Shown here one piece after another: positions 44,142 through 55,058 of a stretch of 64,000 nucleotides of DNA. Every line of letters begins with the position of its first letter. Within the stretch, counting starts at the first letter, position 1. This stretch comes from Bisporella sp. PMI_857 (lineage: Eukaryota > Ascomycota > Leotiomycetes > Helotiales > Helotiaceae). The stretch covers positions 310,001 through 374,000 of the forward strand of contig JAJSPD010000012.1 of assembly GCA_021307315.1 (NCBI GenBank), given 5' to 3'. Below the pieces are notes generated by a model. It ran no database searches. It was given only the letters and a program-made list of their open reading frames with translations, and was not told the origin of the DNA. A program made the position numbers and the translations under genes.

Positions 44142-44884
44142 TTTGTTTTGTGTAGACTGACGGCAGACGAAGTTGTAAATACTGTCAGCAGAGTACGAGA
44201 CAACCTGGCCACAAGGAGATATAGCTGGCACAGGATGCTATTTGTGAGAACAATACATGCGTCTTGAGGGCATAATATATGTTGCTGTTCGCAACTTCAA
44301 CAAAAAGTGGGAATAACATGGAATCTCAGGACGAGATGGGATTCATATAATACGACCCTGCCAAAGAGGCGTCCACCCCATAACGTCTGCGATGTGAGAA
44401 GAAGCAATGACCTTGCCCACCCGCTCTAGCCATTCAGCAGGCTTGAAACCATGGGAAAGGGACACAATTCGATCAAACGACCCCAGGCATGAGAACATGG
44501 ATTGACAAGTGTCTCACCAACCGGACAACTCACCGCTATGATGAGGTCACTTTAGAGGTCGAAATTGTTTGGGAGGGTGATTGTGTCGAATGAGAAACGA
44601 TGATGGAGACCCTTGTAGAAGTGATGTCATTGGAGGATTGCCAAGAGGTTGGGGTATTGAGCCGGAACTGTCCTCGACTATATATACAACAGTAGCGACT
44701 TTTCCTGTGAAATTACTTTAAATTTGCACTTAGAAGGATTACGGAACCAGAAAGACCCAAATGCATCCGTGGTGCAGCAAATTGGTGCAAAGAAAGTGCT
44801 CGAGGTAAATATGGAACAACATTATCAACAGCTCATTTGGATATCCAGCAAAACCAGCACACAACGCTTCAGCTCATACTTTTT
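44142..44884. other. intergenic
   Basis: Promoter side of the Arg-rich gene and 3' flank of farnesyltransferase alpha. Nothing else seen. Confidence 0.5.
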
Positions 44885-46500
44885 CTAAGCCTTTAAATCA
44901 CTCCTTTTCCAATCCCAATAGTTTTTCCTGATCGGGTCATACTTATCCCCCAAGAGCCGCAAGGCTTTATCAGCTTTCTCAATATCTTTCTTTTCGCTCC
45001 ATATCTCTGCCAGAAAATCTAGCGCATGGCTGCTCTTCACGTCTCCGTCCTCAATATTGGCAAATTCGCTAGCGAAGGACTCTTCACTTTTCAGGTCTCT
45101 GCCGCCTTTCCTCAAGACACCTCTTATGTAATTCCATGGACTTGGATTCTGCGGTGCTTCATATGTAGCCGCTTTTGCAAAGGCGAGTTCTCTGTCGATT
45201 ATCGCGGCCGAGACTTTAGGATCACGGGCTGTAGCTGGGCTATCTGGAGTCGCAGTTTCCGGATTCGAGAACACAATGAAGAAGCGATGTGACCACGCCG
45301 AGTTATTTCTGACATCTGATCTCAGAAGTGCCTCAATACTCTTGAGCTCGCCTTCATTAAACAGATTCAGTTTCCTGACTAAATACTGTCGGTAGCTCCA
45401 GACGTGATAATTCTTTGAGTCGGCATTGAACATGAGTGTCATGAACGCGAGTTCCGAGATGGCTAGATCTTGCTTAGCATCCGGATCAGCAGCTATGCTT
45501 GGGTACAAATGGTCGACGAGAATCTGGCGGTGATGCCATATCTGGTAGTTCTTCTGGTATCTCAGCGCAACTTTGTTGACCCAGTCCAACTCGTCGCCGA
45601 TGGAATACTTGAGAGCGAAGATTGTGGAGGCTCGATAAAGCCAGACGGTATAATGTGCTGCGTTTAGCGTAATAATGTGCTCTGTGAGAGCCAGCACCCT
45701 CGGAGAGTATTCTTTTGCGGCCATTATGGCTCGGAGATATCCCGTGGCTATTCATCCGTCAGAATATGCTGTGATCATGGGAAATTTGGAGCTTACCTTC
45801 AGCATACTCTTCCGTATACGCGATCTGAGCTAAAGCTCCCTCCCCATCATCTTGCGGAATGGGCACAACGTCATCCCACACAGGATCACCTTCATACTTC
45901 CCCATCTTCTTCCTCCTCAGCTGCCCGAGGAATTTCCTACGATTCCTCTCGTTCTCAAGCTCTGCACTATCTTCTTCCCTCTCTGTGTTACTTAAACTAC
46001 TCCAACGCTCCCTAAACCAAGCACTCTCTCTCCTCAATTTCTGGAAATCCTTCTGGCTCTGTAAATATACACTGTATTCCTCCAGCGTATAGGTTCCGAT
46101 ATCTCTTCCCTTCCAATCTTTCCCAAATGGCCCCGGCTTCGGCAGAGGCTGCGGAATCTTCTGCTGCTCGACAATTCTCAGAAATTCTTTCTGTGCAGCA
46201 TTGCTCCACGTCTTCCACACGCCGGATTCGAGGAAGCGGTAGTTTGCGTATGCAGCTTGTTCACCAGGTGTCAGACTCGAGAGACCTTTTGTGTCTTTGA
46301 GCACCTGGTATGGTCTCGAGGCTAGGTATTCCGCTTCAAGCTTCGCAGCTATGGTAGGATCTGTAGATGGTTTGTTAGCCGCTATCAAGAAGACGCTGAC
46401 ACATATTTCATTAAATCCTTATAGCGGTATTCTCCTTACATTGTTTTGGAGGCTCTGGAGCTTTTCCTTGAGCTTTTGTAGCTTTGCTCTTTGGTGCCAT
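44885..46500 (-). CDS. RAM2: protein farnesyltransferase/geranylgeranyltransferase I alpha subunit with long N-terminal extension, 495 aa
   Basis: Three exons: 46500-46440, 46360-45797, 45747-44885, frame closed (61+564+863 nt). The C-terminal 300 residues are a complete alpha subunit: WDDVVPIPQDDGEG, QIAYTEEYAEATGYLRAI, then five prenyltransferase-alpha repeats (HYTVWLYR, NYQIWHHRQ, NYHVWSYRQ, NSAWSHRF, SPWNYIRG). It pairs with a farnesyl- or geranylgeranyl-transferase beta subunit in the cytosol to prenylate CaaX proteins such as Ras, Rho and pheromone. Unusual: about 185 residues precede the usual start (MGKYEGDP), reading without a stop from MAPKSKATKAQGKA through YPTIAAKLEAEYLASRPYQV, a different, highly charged helical sequence. 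It may be a fused neighbour or a lineage-specific extension. It lies 248 bp downstream of mevalonate kinase, same strand. Confidence 0.92.
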
Positions 46501-46748
46501 AGTTTGGGGAAATGGAGGGGTACTTTATGGAGCAGCAACAAAAAACCTTGAACCCTCAGCCTCGCATAACAAGAACAATACTACCAATGATCAAAGAAAA
46601 GTAAACTAAATTTCTTCCCCAATTGGCTGCTTTTGTGGAGCATATTTATTACATTAAGTACTAGTTACTTTTCCTATTAATACACGAAAAATGTTTTGTG
46701 GTCGGTTGAAAGTGCCAGTTTGTTGCTGTTGCCAGCGCAATATATATA

Positions 46749-48431
46749 TTAATCTTCTACTCTCCAAAATTTCCAAGCTTCTCTTTCACCATTCTCCCCG
46801 TTTACTCCGACGAGCTCTTCCACTCCGGCAATACCATCTGCGTTTAAAAACTTGTCTTGATCAATCTCGTCCCCTGCCTCGTCTTCACCTAGTCCATTCT
46901 GGAGAACAGCGGGCATGAGGACACCGATACCATCGCATCCTAGGGTGGTTTTGTACTTCGAATATCCTTCCCTCTCTAAAGTATTATTTAGACGTTCAAG
47001 TGTATCCGCTGGCACATCTGGCTTAAGCAGCGTAATGGCGCATCCTCCTCCACCGGCCCCAGTCAGCTTCGTCCAACCAATGCCCTCATGATCAACAAGC
47101 TCTCGTATCCGCTCCAACTTTGGGTGTGATACACCCAAAGCCACCAGTAAACCATGGTTGATTGTCATAAGCTTTCCTAACTCTGCTAAGCTTGCTGGAT
47201 CCTCGTTATCAAAACCCTCGCTCGAGATCAGCTCTGCGGCTCCTTCGCTAACCTTATCAATGGCGTGTAATATTGACTCCGTAATCTGCGGATGTGTTTT
47301 CTTCAAACTGCCTACTTTTGCTACTTCGAAGGAAGTCGACTTTGCCTGATGTGTATTTACCACAAGCAAGGGTAGTTCTGGGAAGTTCCATAACGGCTTA
47401 ACATTTGGAGGCTTGGAATAATCTGGTCGCTGAAATATAACAGCTTTTCCCTGAGTAGCCACTGTATTGTCCACACCAGAAGGATTACCGTGTATACACA
47501 TCTCACCCACAAATGCCCATCTGTTGATACGTTCGACTTGTAAACGTGCTTCTTCAGCGGGTTGATCTGGATGTGGTCCAGACAATGTGCGAACTTGTAA
47601 CAGCACAGCAGCAGCAAGGCATACTGATATGGACGCACTGCTTCCCAAACCGGCAGCAATTGGAATCGTAGAGCGGAGCGTGTATGAACAACCGGGGAAC
47701 GATTGTGAACCGAGCGACAAAAAGATGTATAAAAATGAGGAAGCCGAAGCCTGGTGAACCTTACGCTCATCTTCTTCCTTATGCGCAGAAACAACAGCTA
47801 TATGTGGTTTCATAGCTGCCACAAGGTCGGGATCGAGAGTCGTCACTAAATCATAGTAGTATTTTTTCTTTGATGGATGCGAAAACGTGCTCCACGGTAG
47901 CTCGTCAATATCCCAAGTATGTGAAAGGCCGATGTCTGGAAAACGAAGAGAGATTGTTCTTTTTGACTTGGACAGCGCGGTCACGAGCAAGTACGATCTC
48001 AGGGCAATCGACGCGGCGATGGCTTTCTGAGAACGATCTGATCAGCAAAATCCATATCGACTCCTGGTTTGCTAACGCACCTTCCCATGTACCACTGCAT
48101 GCTCTCCAAACACGATAACCTTGCCTGGTGCTGACACAATGAATGCCGGCATCATTGGACTCGATTGTTTTCTTGCTAGGGCTGATCTCTTCTTGTTCTT
48201 TGATGTGCCATTGACCATGTTGGCCGCTGATCCATTAGTATGCAATCCTTGGTCCAGAGCAATCGCAGATCCATTGGCGGAGCCGTTGGTAGAACGTGAT
48301 GGTGATGCCATCTTGAATGAAGGGGAGGTCGAAGGAGTAGATTCCGAAGGCGTTGGTATGTCTGATGAGCTAGAACGGGAATGCGGGCTTTTAGGTTTGA
48401 GTGGTTTTGGCGGCCAGGAAGTGCTTGTCAT
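46749..48431 (-). CDS. ERG12: mevalonate kinase, 542 aa
   Basis: Two exons, 48431-48081 and 48026-46749. GHMP kinase motifs in order: FIVSAPGKVIVFGEHAVVHG (motif 1, around residue 100), IPIAAGLGSSASISV (ATP loop), NRWAFVGEMCIHGNPSGVDN (with the catalytic Asp) and TKLTGAGGGGCAITLLKP (motif 3). Phosphorylates (R)-mevalonate with ATP in the sterol/isoprenoid route; cytosolic. The N terminus carries about 95 residues of Ser/Pro-rich, disordered sequence (MTSTSWPPKPLKPKSPHSRS) before the kinase domain, longer than yeast Erg12 (443 aa). Head-to-tail with the prenyltransferase alpha gene, which uses a downstream product of this pathway. Confidence 0.95.
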
Positions 48432-49504
48432 GATAATGCTCGAAAGGAATTACTAGCTGCAGCAGCAGTATGGAACATGAAAGAGAGTAGTATAAGGTCA
48501 AGAGTAACAAAGAATGGACGCAAGTAAGCTGAGCCACTGCAGTTGCGATGCACAAAGTAGTATCGGAGACCGAGTATTACTCTACAAGTTGTATGCTGAC
48601 ATTTAGATGATGCAGCCTGTTTGGGCAGGTACTGTACATGCGCCAACAAGTCAACGATTCCACATTATTTACGGCAAAGCACAGGCTTAACTTTTTATTG
48701 TTAATGATTGGCTGGCCCCTGAATCTGTGGAGTTTGCGAGGCTATGGTTCTCCAAAAGCTGGGCGAATCGGGGTTTGGAAGGGGGCTAGCTATTTTGGTA
48801 GACTACACACCCAATATTTTCAACAACAGGCTGTATTGTCATGATGTATAAGAATGTACTTGAGTACGGATCAGCTTACAACAGAGCCTACCATTTCAGT
48901 TTGAAGAGGAATGAAGAGCATGGTGGTTTAGCACGGATATGTAACTCGTCTGAAAGGGGGTTTTTTTTTCCTTCTTTGATAGGCTTACGGAGGGAGCGTA
49001 TTTAGTGGTATCCTACCACCGCTGCACTGCACTCCACTGCACCGACAACCCTTTTCGCATCCGGTATGGCGAAACGGGAAGCACTGGATTGGATGTATAA
49101 TCAGCACCCTAAGCACCCATCCGAGCCCACTATAAAGTATACTGCATCGCATTAGTGATATCTCATCAGAACCTTCATTCAGGTGAAATGTACAGTACTG
49201 TACTTATGGCCAAGTGAGCTCGATTTTCATCCACTCATTGGCTGCATCGCCAGCAAATTGATGAAAGACCATCACGACACATATCATATCGGCTTGTTGC
49301 TGTACAGGGATAATAAACTTTTATGCATGGGATGTAGAAATTCCATGAACAAGAGTTACGCAACCTTGGAGCTTATGATACGTAGAAATCTTTGAGATTC
49401 TGATGGTGAATCTATCTTCTAAAGTTATATACAAGAAGGTAAGGTGAGTAATGTATAGACAAGAATGATCACCAGTCAGGCGAGTCCAGCCCGAATTGCT
49501 GGTT
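48432..49504. other. intergenic
   Basis: Promoter side of mevalonate kinase and 3' flank of the GH114 gene. Holds a T run near 48961-48970 and a short CTGCACTGCACTCCACTGCA repeat near 49022. No gene. Confidence 0.5.
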
Positions 49505-50829
49505 TTAGCAGACTTCAATCCACGAATCCAGCTCCATCTTCTTCAACACAGTTGAGAAGCCAGCTGGAGATCCACACGACGTCTTTCTTTGCGCCGCGTT
49601 GATGGCCGATCCCGCCCCATTTGGATATTCGATATGGAAAACCGGCTTTCCAGCATCGATGAACGGACCAAACGTCTCGCATTCGTTATAAACGCGACAT
49701 TGCTCATTGACCTGAAAGTCCATCACAGGCAAGATGTCCTTGACGATCTCCCCTGCATTCTTCAGACCAATCGCCATTCCGCGGGAGTGAGCCGCGCTCG
49801 CAAGGAAGGTCAAGTAGTCGATAGCGTCATCAGTTGTCAAGCCGAGCCCGTTCTCGTTGTTGAAGGCATCGACATTGTCTGGATCTATGGCATCGCAACC
49901 CTTGCTTTTTGCGAGTTCAATGCGAGCTGTCATAATCGCTCTGACATTTGCAGAGTTTGTATTGACCCAGGACTCTCCACTGTGACCTCCAGTTAGCTCA
50001 TGAGTTCAAAGTAGAAGGGGTTTTTGGATCAAAGAAATGCTTACGCCCAGTCTTTCATAGCACTGCCAAGATCAGCGGTTTTGAACGAAGCTCCGTCATC
50101 TCGCCAATCCTCATATGTGCCTGCTGAGAAGTAGCAGATGGCTTTCTTCCCAAGAGCGTGCAATGAGTCGATTGTTGACGCATCGTTATCAAAGAGATCA
50201 AAATCAAAAACGTCCGCATTGTAATTGGTGTCGCTGACCTTAACGCTGAGCTCGATTTGCCAGGTGGCTCCCACTTCTGGCTTCCAGTAGGTGCCTGGTA
50301 CATCATTGGGAGTTGTTGATGTTGGTAAGGGGAGAGAGATAGTTGTTGAAGGAAGTGAGATGATTGGTGAGGAGACTGAGTTTGTTGGTGCGAAAATTGG
50401 AAGATCCTCTGTTGAGAGTGATAAAAAAGAGGCCGAAAAGGTTGGAAATGGGACTGGAAACTGGCTTTCAGTTGGGACTGAGAAAGAAGATGTAGGGACT
50501 GTTATTGTGATAAAGGTTGCAGATGGTGCCACTGGGGCTGTTCCTGTGCTGGTGGTTGAAAAGGAGGCTCCTGGTGCTGTCCCAGTGCTAAGAGGTGGTC
50601 TAGTTGGAGAAGGCAAGAATGCCGTTCCCGGGTTTGTTCCAGGTCTGGTTCCTGTACCGGTAGGATAAGAGGTTTTTGAGGAATGATTCCAGCTCGGGTA
50701 ATGCCAGCCGTGGTGTGGCCTCCATGGAAATCTGCCGCCTGCTGCAGAAGAGACTTGTACGCAAACTGCTCCAGCAGTGAAAAGAACGTTGAGAACGGAA
50801 ACCATGTTGATAATGCTACGAAAACACAA
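49505..50829 (-). CDS. secreted endo alpha-1,4-polygalactosaminidase-type enzyme (GH114), 419 aa
   Basis: Two exons, 50829-50045 and 49979-49505, in phase (GC|T, giving DWAGESWVNTNS). Either ATG 50829 or the internal one at 50805 gives a signal peptide (MVSVLNVLFTAGAVCVQVSS). A linker of about 150 residues, rich in Ser, Thr and Pro, follows (PTGTGTRPGTNPGTAF, PLPTSTTPNDVPG) and should be heavily O-glycosylated. The catalytic TIM-barrel starts at TYWKPEVGATWQIELS and contains VFDFDLFDND, KKAICYFSAGTYEDWRDD, GCDAIDPDNVDAFNNENGLG and GMAIGLKNAGEIV, the GH114 hallmarks with conserved Asp residues. Members cut alpha-1,4-galactosamine polymers such as fungal galactosaminogalactan; this one probably acts on the cell's own or competitors' matrix. 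Confidence 0.9.
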
Positions 50830-53188
50830 AAACTTGAAACGGCAAACTGAGGACTGAAAGGAGTGACAGATCAGATGCGATGAGGAAAAAATTGAAAGAG
50901 TACGTAGGCCACCACACTATTATATGAGTTGCATGCCCCTTCTCATATTGGTAGGTATGTAAGAGTGAGGCAAACAAAGTATGGCTAAGCTATTTTGCGA
51001 TCTATTAGCCACATAGAAAATCTCAAAACATTGTTTCAAAAACTGCGACGCCAGGATCCTGATTGGTTGACCGGAAGAAATCACACCAATGATGTAAATA
51101 TAAGCTAGGGGTGAGGTTGCACAGAACAATTAATCTAGAGCCAGGGTTCGTCTATTGATAGGGGCTTTGTGTTGAAACGAGGCTAATGCAAAACATTATT
51201 AGCAGCCACAAGTATTTGTAGAAGGATAACCCTCAAAAACGCCCCCTAACTTCACGAAAATAACACTCTACTCAGATTTTATATTGTTTTATGCATATTT
51301 CGAATTTTTGCGCAACTTTCACTTCAATTCCCTAAGTTGATGAGTCGAAAAAAGGAGTCCCATATTCCAGGCCATGCTTTGTAGGATTTTGATGCCCCGC
51401 TCTGGTCACTGTCTTAGGAGGCACAGCAAACGGCTCAGCACACTGGCGTGGTCTTCGAAGGAAGACATAATTTCGCATTCTACTCGTAGCATCGCCCCTC
51501 CACGCTACGAGCAAGTTATGAGTCGCATCATATGATAAAAATACTATAATGTTGCAGCCGGAAGCATGAAGGAAGCTCGCGCGTTGTGATTCGAATTTCC
51601 AACTTGCATCTTGTTGCAATGGCGTGAGTTATACATTGTCATGCTTGCGTTTCCTTTTTGCCTTTGCGTAAAATTGCCTTGCATGCTACCGTACTATTCA
51701 CTTGCTTCAAGGCGATGATACCTCAAGGGAGAGAGAAACGGCAGATTTGATTATGTCAAAATTGCGGAAATCCTCACACAAATAACTTTTTTTGCCTTTC
51801 AAGCCTTGTAAAATCTGAACCTTTCTACTAGACTATACGATACTGTATCTATGGAAACTCTTCGCTGGCTCATTGCCGGAATGATATAGGAAGGGACCCT
51901 TAATACTTATTTATCTGCTTAATAGAACCTCTAGAATAATCCGTCGCACATGCTTATGCCATTCGTTGATGGTACTTGAAGTTTGGTCTATGTGCCGTAG
52001 GAAAGTTTAATGTCATGATTACTCCTACGTCCGTAACAAGAAGGGGTAATCACATTGACATCTGATAACCTTGAAGTCAAAAACCTGCACTCCTTTCAAA
52101 CCATGATGGTCCCCACAGGGTTGTAATTTTTACATTTTGTTTCGACCCTTTCCTGTTGCTCTTTCTATTTTTCCCGCTTGATCAATAGCAATGAATCATT
52201 TCTAATTTATCCAGACATCGGAGTGGATTTCCTACAGGGAGCTTCGAGAAAAATGTTTCCAACACTGGTGGGCTCTCAGCACGATAGCCCAGTTCCCAAT
52301 GACCCTAAGAGTTGCCAGTACTATAAAGCCTTGACTGGATCCCCATCGCTACATACCCTGATTTCGATAACGGATACATGGCTGGCTTTGACCTCTACTC
52401 CAATCTCCAGCCTAGGCAAACATACTCGCAACCACGAGCCATTGATGGTTTTTCGAACAGGGTATGTATGAGCCCCGGCCTACGAAATCGAAGTGGTCAA
52501 GTACATCTCTGGGCGGGCTTCATAGCCATTCTCCGTCACGGAATTGATACCTGTGGTAGCTGCTAAGTATGACGCGCTAAAGGTTACCGCACCATATTCT
52601 GCCTCACCTGGGTCTCTCCTTCTACTCCATATCACCAAAGCCTTCAAATACGTTTTAACTGCCTTCTCAGAGTGGGGTACACTAGGTATTTTGGATATTA
52701 CCCTGGCACCCTCGGCCCAGGCTCTGCAGCCAGATTACCTGCTTCAGTGGGATTCGACTCGTACATTCAGACACACAAGGGACATATTCTGAACGTGGAT
52801 GTGTCAATCGTGGCACTTCTAGGTCATCATAGGCTATTTCGAAAATAATTATCTGTAATTGTCAGAGGAAATGTTTGGAGTAACCATGGGGAGCCATGGT
52901 ATTGGATATCTTGGGGTGAAGTGTTTTGATGAAATTCTTGGGCAAGAACTTGTGCTAAAACAGAGCTTATTTTTGGTACTAGTTTATCCCATCACTCATC
53001 TTTGCCATATATCGTGTTCGTTAGTGAAATTTTATTGCAAGATTGCGCCCCATAGTTAAATGGATGAGGATTAGTTTGGCTTTCCTAAAATAAATAAAAT
53101 AATGCAGGTTACATAACATCACGCAATATGTTCAGCTGCTAAGGAGAGTAGCTCCTTGATGTAAGGAGGCAGTTGACCTGGAACCTAT
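50830..53188. other. gene-poor region with coding-like fragment
   Basis: 2.4 kb without a complete gene. Around 52,330-52,560 one + frame reads LDWIPIATYPDFDNGYMAGF, DLYSNLQPRQTYSQPRAIDG. Around 52,675-52,836 another reads GYTRYFGYYPGTLGPGSAAR and IQTHKGHILNVDVSIVAL. Both look protein-like but are not joined by clear splice sites and no family is recognised; possibly an eroded gene. A minus-strand frame at 51332-51619 (95 codons) is not convincing. Confidence 0.35.
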
Positions 53189-54267
53189 TCAGGCTGAATT
53201 GGGTTCCCTTTTGCACGCTTTGGTGATGCTCTTTTCTCTCAGACCACCGAATTCTTCCAAGTGAGCGTCATGCTCGCCGATGTTCACGAAGCCATTATCG
53301 TTGAACATCTTGATGCTGGTTGGTCTTGCGGAGACGTATGTCGCGACACCGGCTTTATCTGCAATGGCATTACCTAAGGAAATATTGGTATCAGCTTGAG
53401 TATTCAGACATTATCTTGAAGTGATTAACGATACGTTAAGAATCTTGGCTCCCGAGACAGAGTTATGCATGAGGATATTAGAACCATAGGACAAGACTGT
53501 ATTAGAAAGTGCTCTCGGGGTTTGTTCATAAAAGGCGCATCTTTTCTCAGCAGCTTTGTACTTACAGTGATGAGTGAGCGCTGTCCCAAGTCCTTGTTTC
53601 TGGAAATCGGGATCAATCATTGTACCCTGGCGATCTAGAGAGGTTAGTGGTCATCGCCAGTCTCTCTAAGATGCCTCGTACTCACGAAAGTGCTTTTCAG
53701 GATCATATCCAAAGCCATGCGTCGCATATATACTCTCGAAGAAGCGCTGGTACGCCACCATGTTGGTTCCTTCAGCATAGTCCCATTAGTGGCTGCTCTT
53801 CTGTCCAGGCAGAACCCTTCTATCTCAGACTCTCCGCCTCACTTCTGCGGCAGACATTACGGGGCCAAAGTGACGTACCTTCTGGAGCTGGAGGCAAATC
53901 GGTAGAAAGTGCGATAGCTTTTAGCTCATCGGACAATGGCCTATCAGCCCAAGGATATTGAAGCGTGGTCCATCCTGCAATTCTCCTAAAATGCGGTTAG
54001 CTTTCGTCGTGATGATGCAGAAACACAGATCTATAGGAAAGTGATATACTTCGACGCGATATCCGTAATCTTGAACACAGTTCTATCGGCCATGGTCCAT
54101 CGTGGAGCAAATGTGCCCATGACCCAGGGGTGGATAGCTTCAAGCGAAACATCCTTGATGACTACGGCCCATACCTCGTCATCTTTATACGCTCTTTCCA
54201 TAACTTGGAATACCTCGTCTATGTCTGACGGATCAATCTCGCTAAGCGTGTACTTAGTAGTATCCAT
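53189..54267 (-). CDS. GNAT-family N-acetyltransferase, 220 aa
   Basis: Five exons: 54267-54050, 53985-53879, 53769-53686, 53634-53566, 53373-53189; all four introns keep phase. Protein: SDIDEVFQVMERAYKDDEVW, FKITDIASKRIAGWTTLQYP, ADRPLSDELKAIALSTDLPP, then TNMVAYQRFFESIYATHGFG and the acetyl-CoA binding loop GTMIDPDFQKQGLGTALTHH (Q-x-x-G-x-G/A). The end is TSIKMFNDNGFVNIGEHDAH. This is the fungal group of small cytosolic GNATs with an N-terminal I..SD...F motif; the acceptor substrate is unknown. The end-to-end match to the GNAT fold makes the gene structure secure. Confidence 0.9.
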
Positions 54268-55058
54268 GATGCGTATGAGAGGAGTCTAAGAACGAAGTCA
54301 ACTTGAGAGTTATCAGGAGCTTTCTACAGAATGGTGAGAAATATGTTTTTCTACAATGGCTTTCGGAAAGTCTGGGGACCGTGATTTCATATATATACAA
54401 GAAAGCCTCGGCGTGGGTACAGTCAGCACCAAATAAACCTGTGACTGGGCTGAGGATAAAGAAGTGGGATCATACATCTGATGAAGGGGCTAGTCGCAGA
54501 GCTCCTCTCTTAATTCGGGACAGGTGGCAGTGAGCTTAAACCATGCTTAGTGTGAGAGGGAGAATCCAACATGGATGATTCGGGAACTTGAACAAATGAA
54601 CAGCTAGAGCAAGGCCAAAATATACGAGCAAACAAAAGCCTAAGAAGCTACCAATTAGATCTAAGAAACATGGGCTCTATCTTTGCTGCTGGCCTTTGAC
54701 GCCATGTGATGATCACGTGATCACAACAGCTATTCCTGATTATGATTACTGACACGTGACATGGGCTTATTTTCCAAGGGAGATCCTCTCGAGCTCTGCC
54801 TTCTCTCCTTAGTTTAGTATTCTCGTAACTGAACCTCACAGCTAGCTTGCAAAAGCTCGTATTGGCTTTGTGACATTTGACATGGATTACTTGGACCCAC
54901 TAGATCAAAGCTTCAACAAACATGCACATGCTGTAGTCTGGTCTTAATTATATAACAAAACTACAGGAAAATCACAGGCAAAGCTTGAGGAGTAGATGGG
55001 GTGGAGGATACAGCAAGTTTTGCCTAGCCTATCTATGATGTTGTACTATGCATTTCAT
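54268..55058. other. intergenic, promoter of the GNAT gene
   Basis: Also the 3' flank of the SNF2/RING gene. Carries two CACGTG boxes (next entry). Otherwise nothing seen. Confidence 0.5.
54710..54758. promoter_or_regulatory. perfect palindrome TGATCACGTGATCA and second E-box
   Basis: 54710-54723 is a 14-bp perfect palindrome centred on CACGTG; 54753-54758 is another CACGTG, inside ACACGTGACA. They lie 440-490 bp upstream of the GNAT ATG. A TCACGTGA core is the optimal site of Cbf1/SREBP-type bHLH dimers; binding here is inferred. Confidence 0.5.

Noticed and set aside
51332..51619. 95-codon minus-strand frame
   Set aside because: No splice-consistent extension, no recognisable domain, and the surrounding sequence is AT-rich intergenic; a chance frame cannot be excluded.
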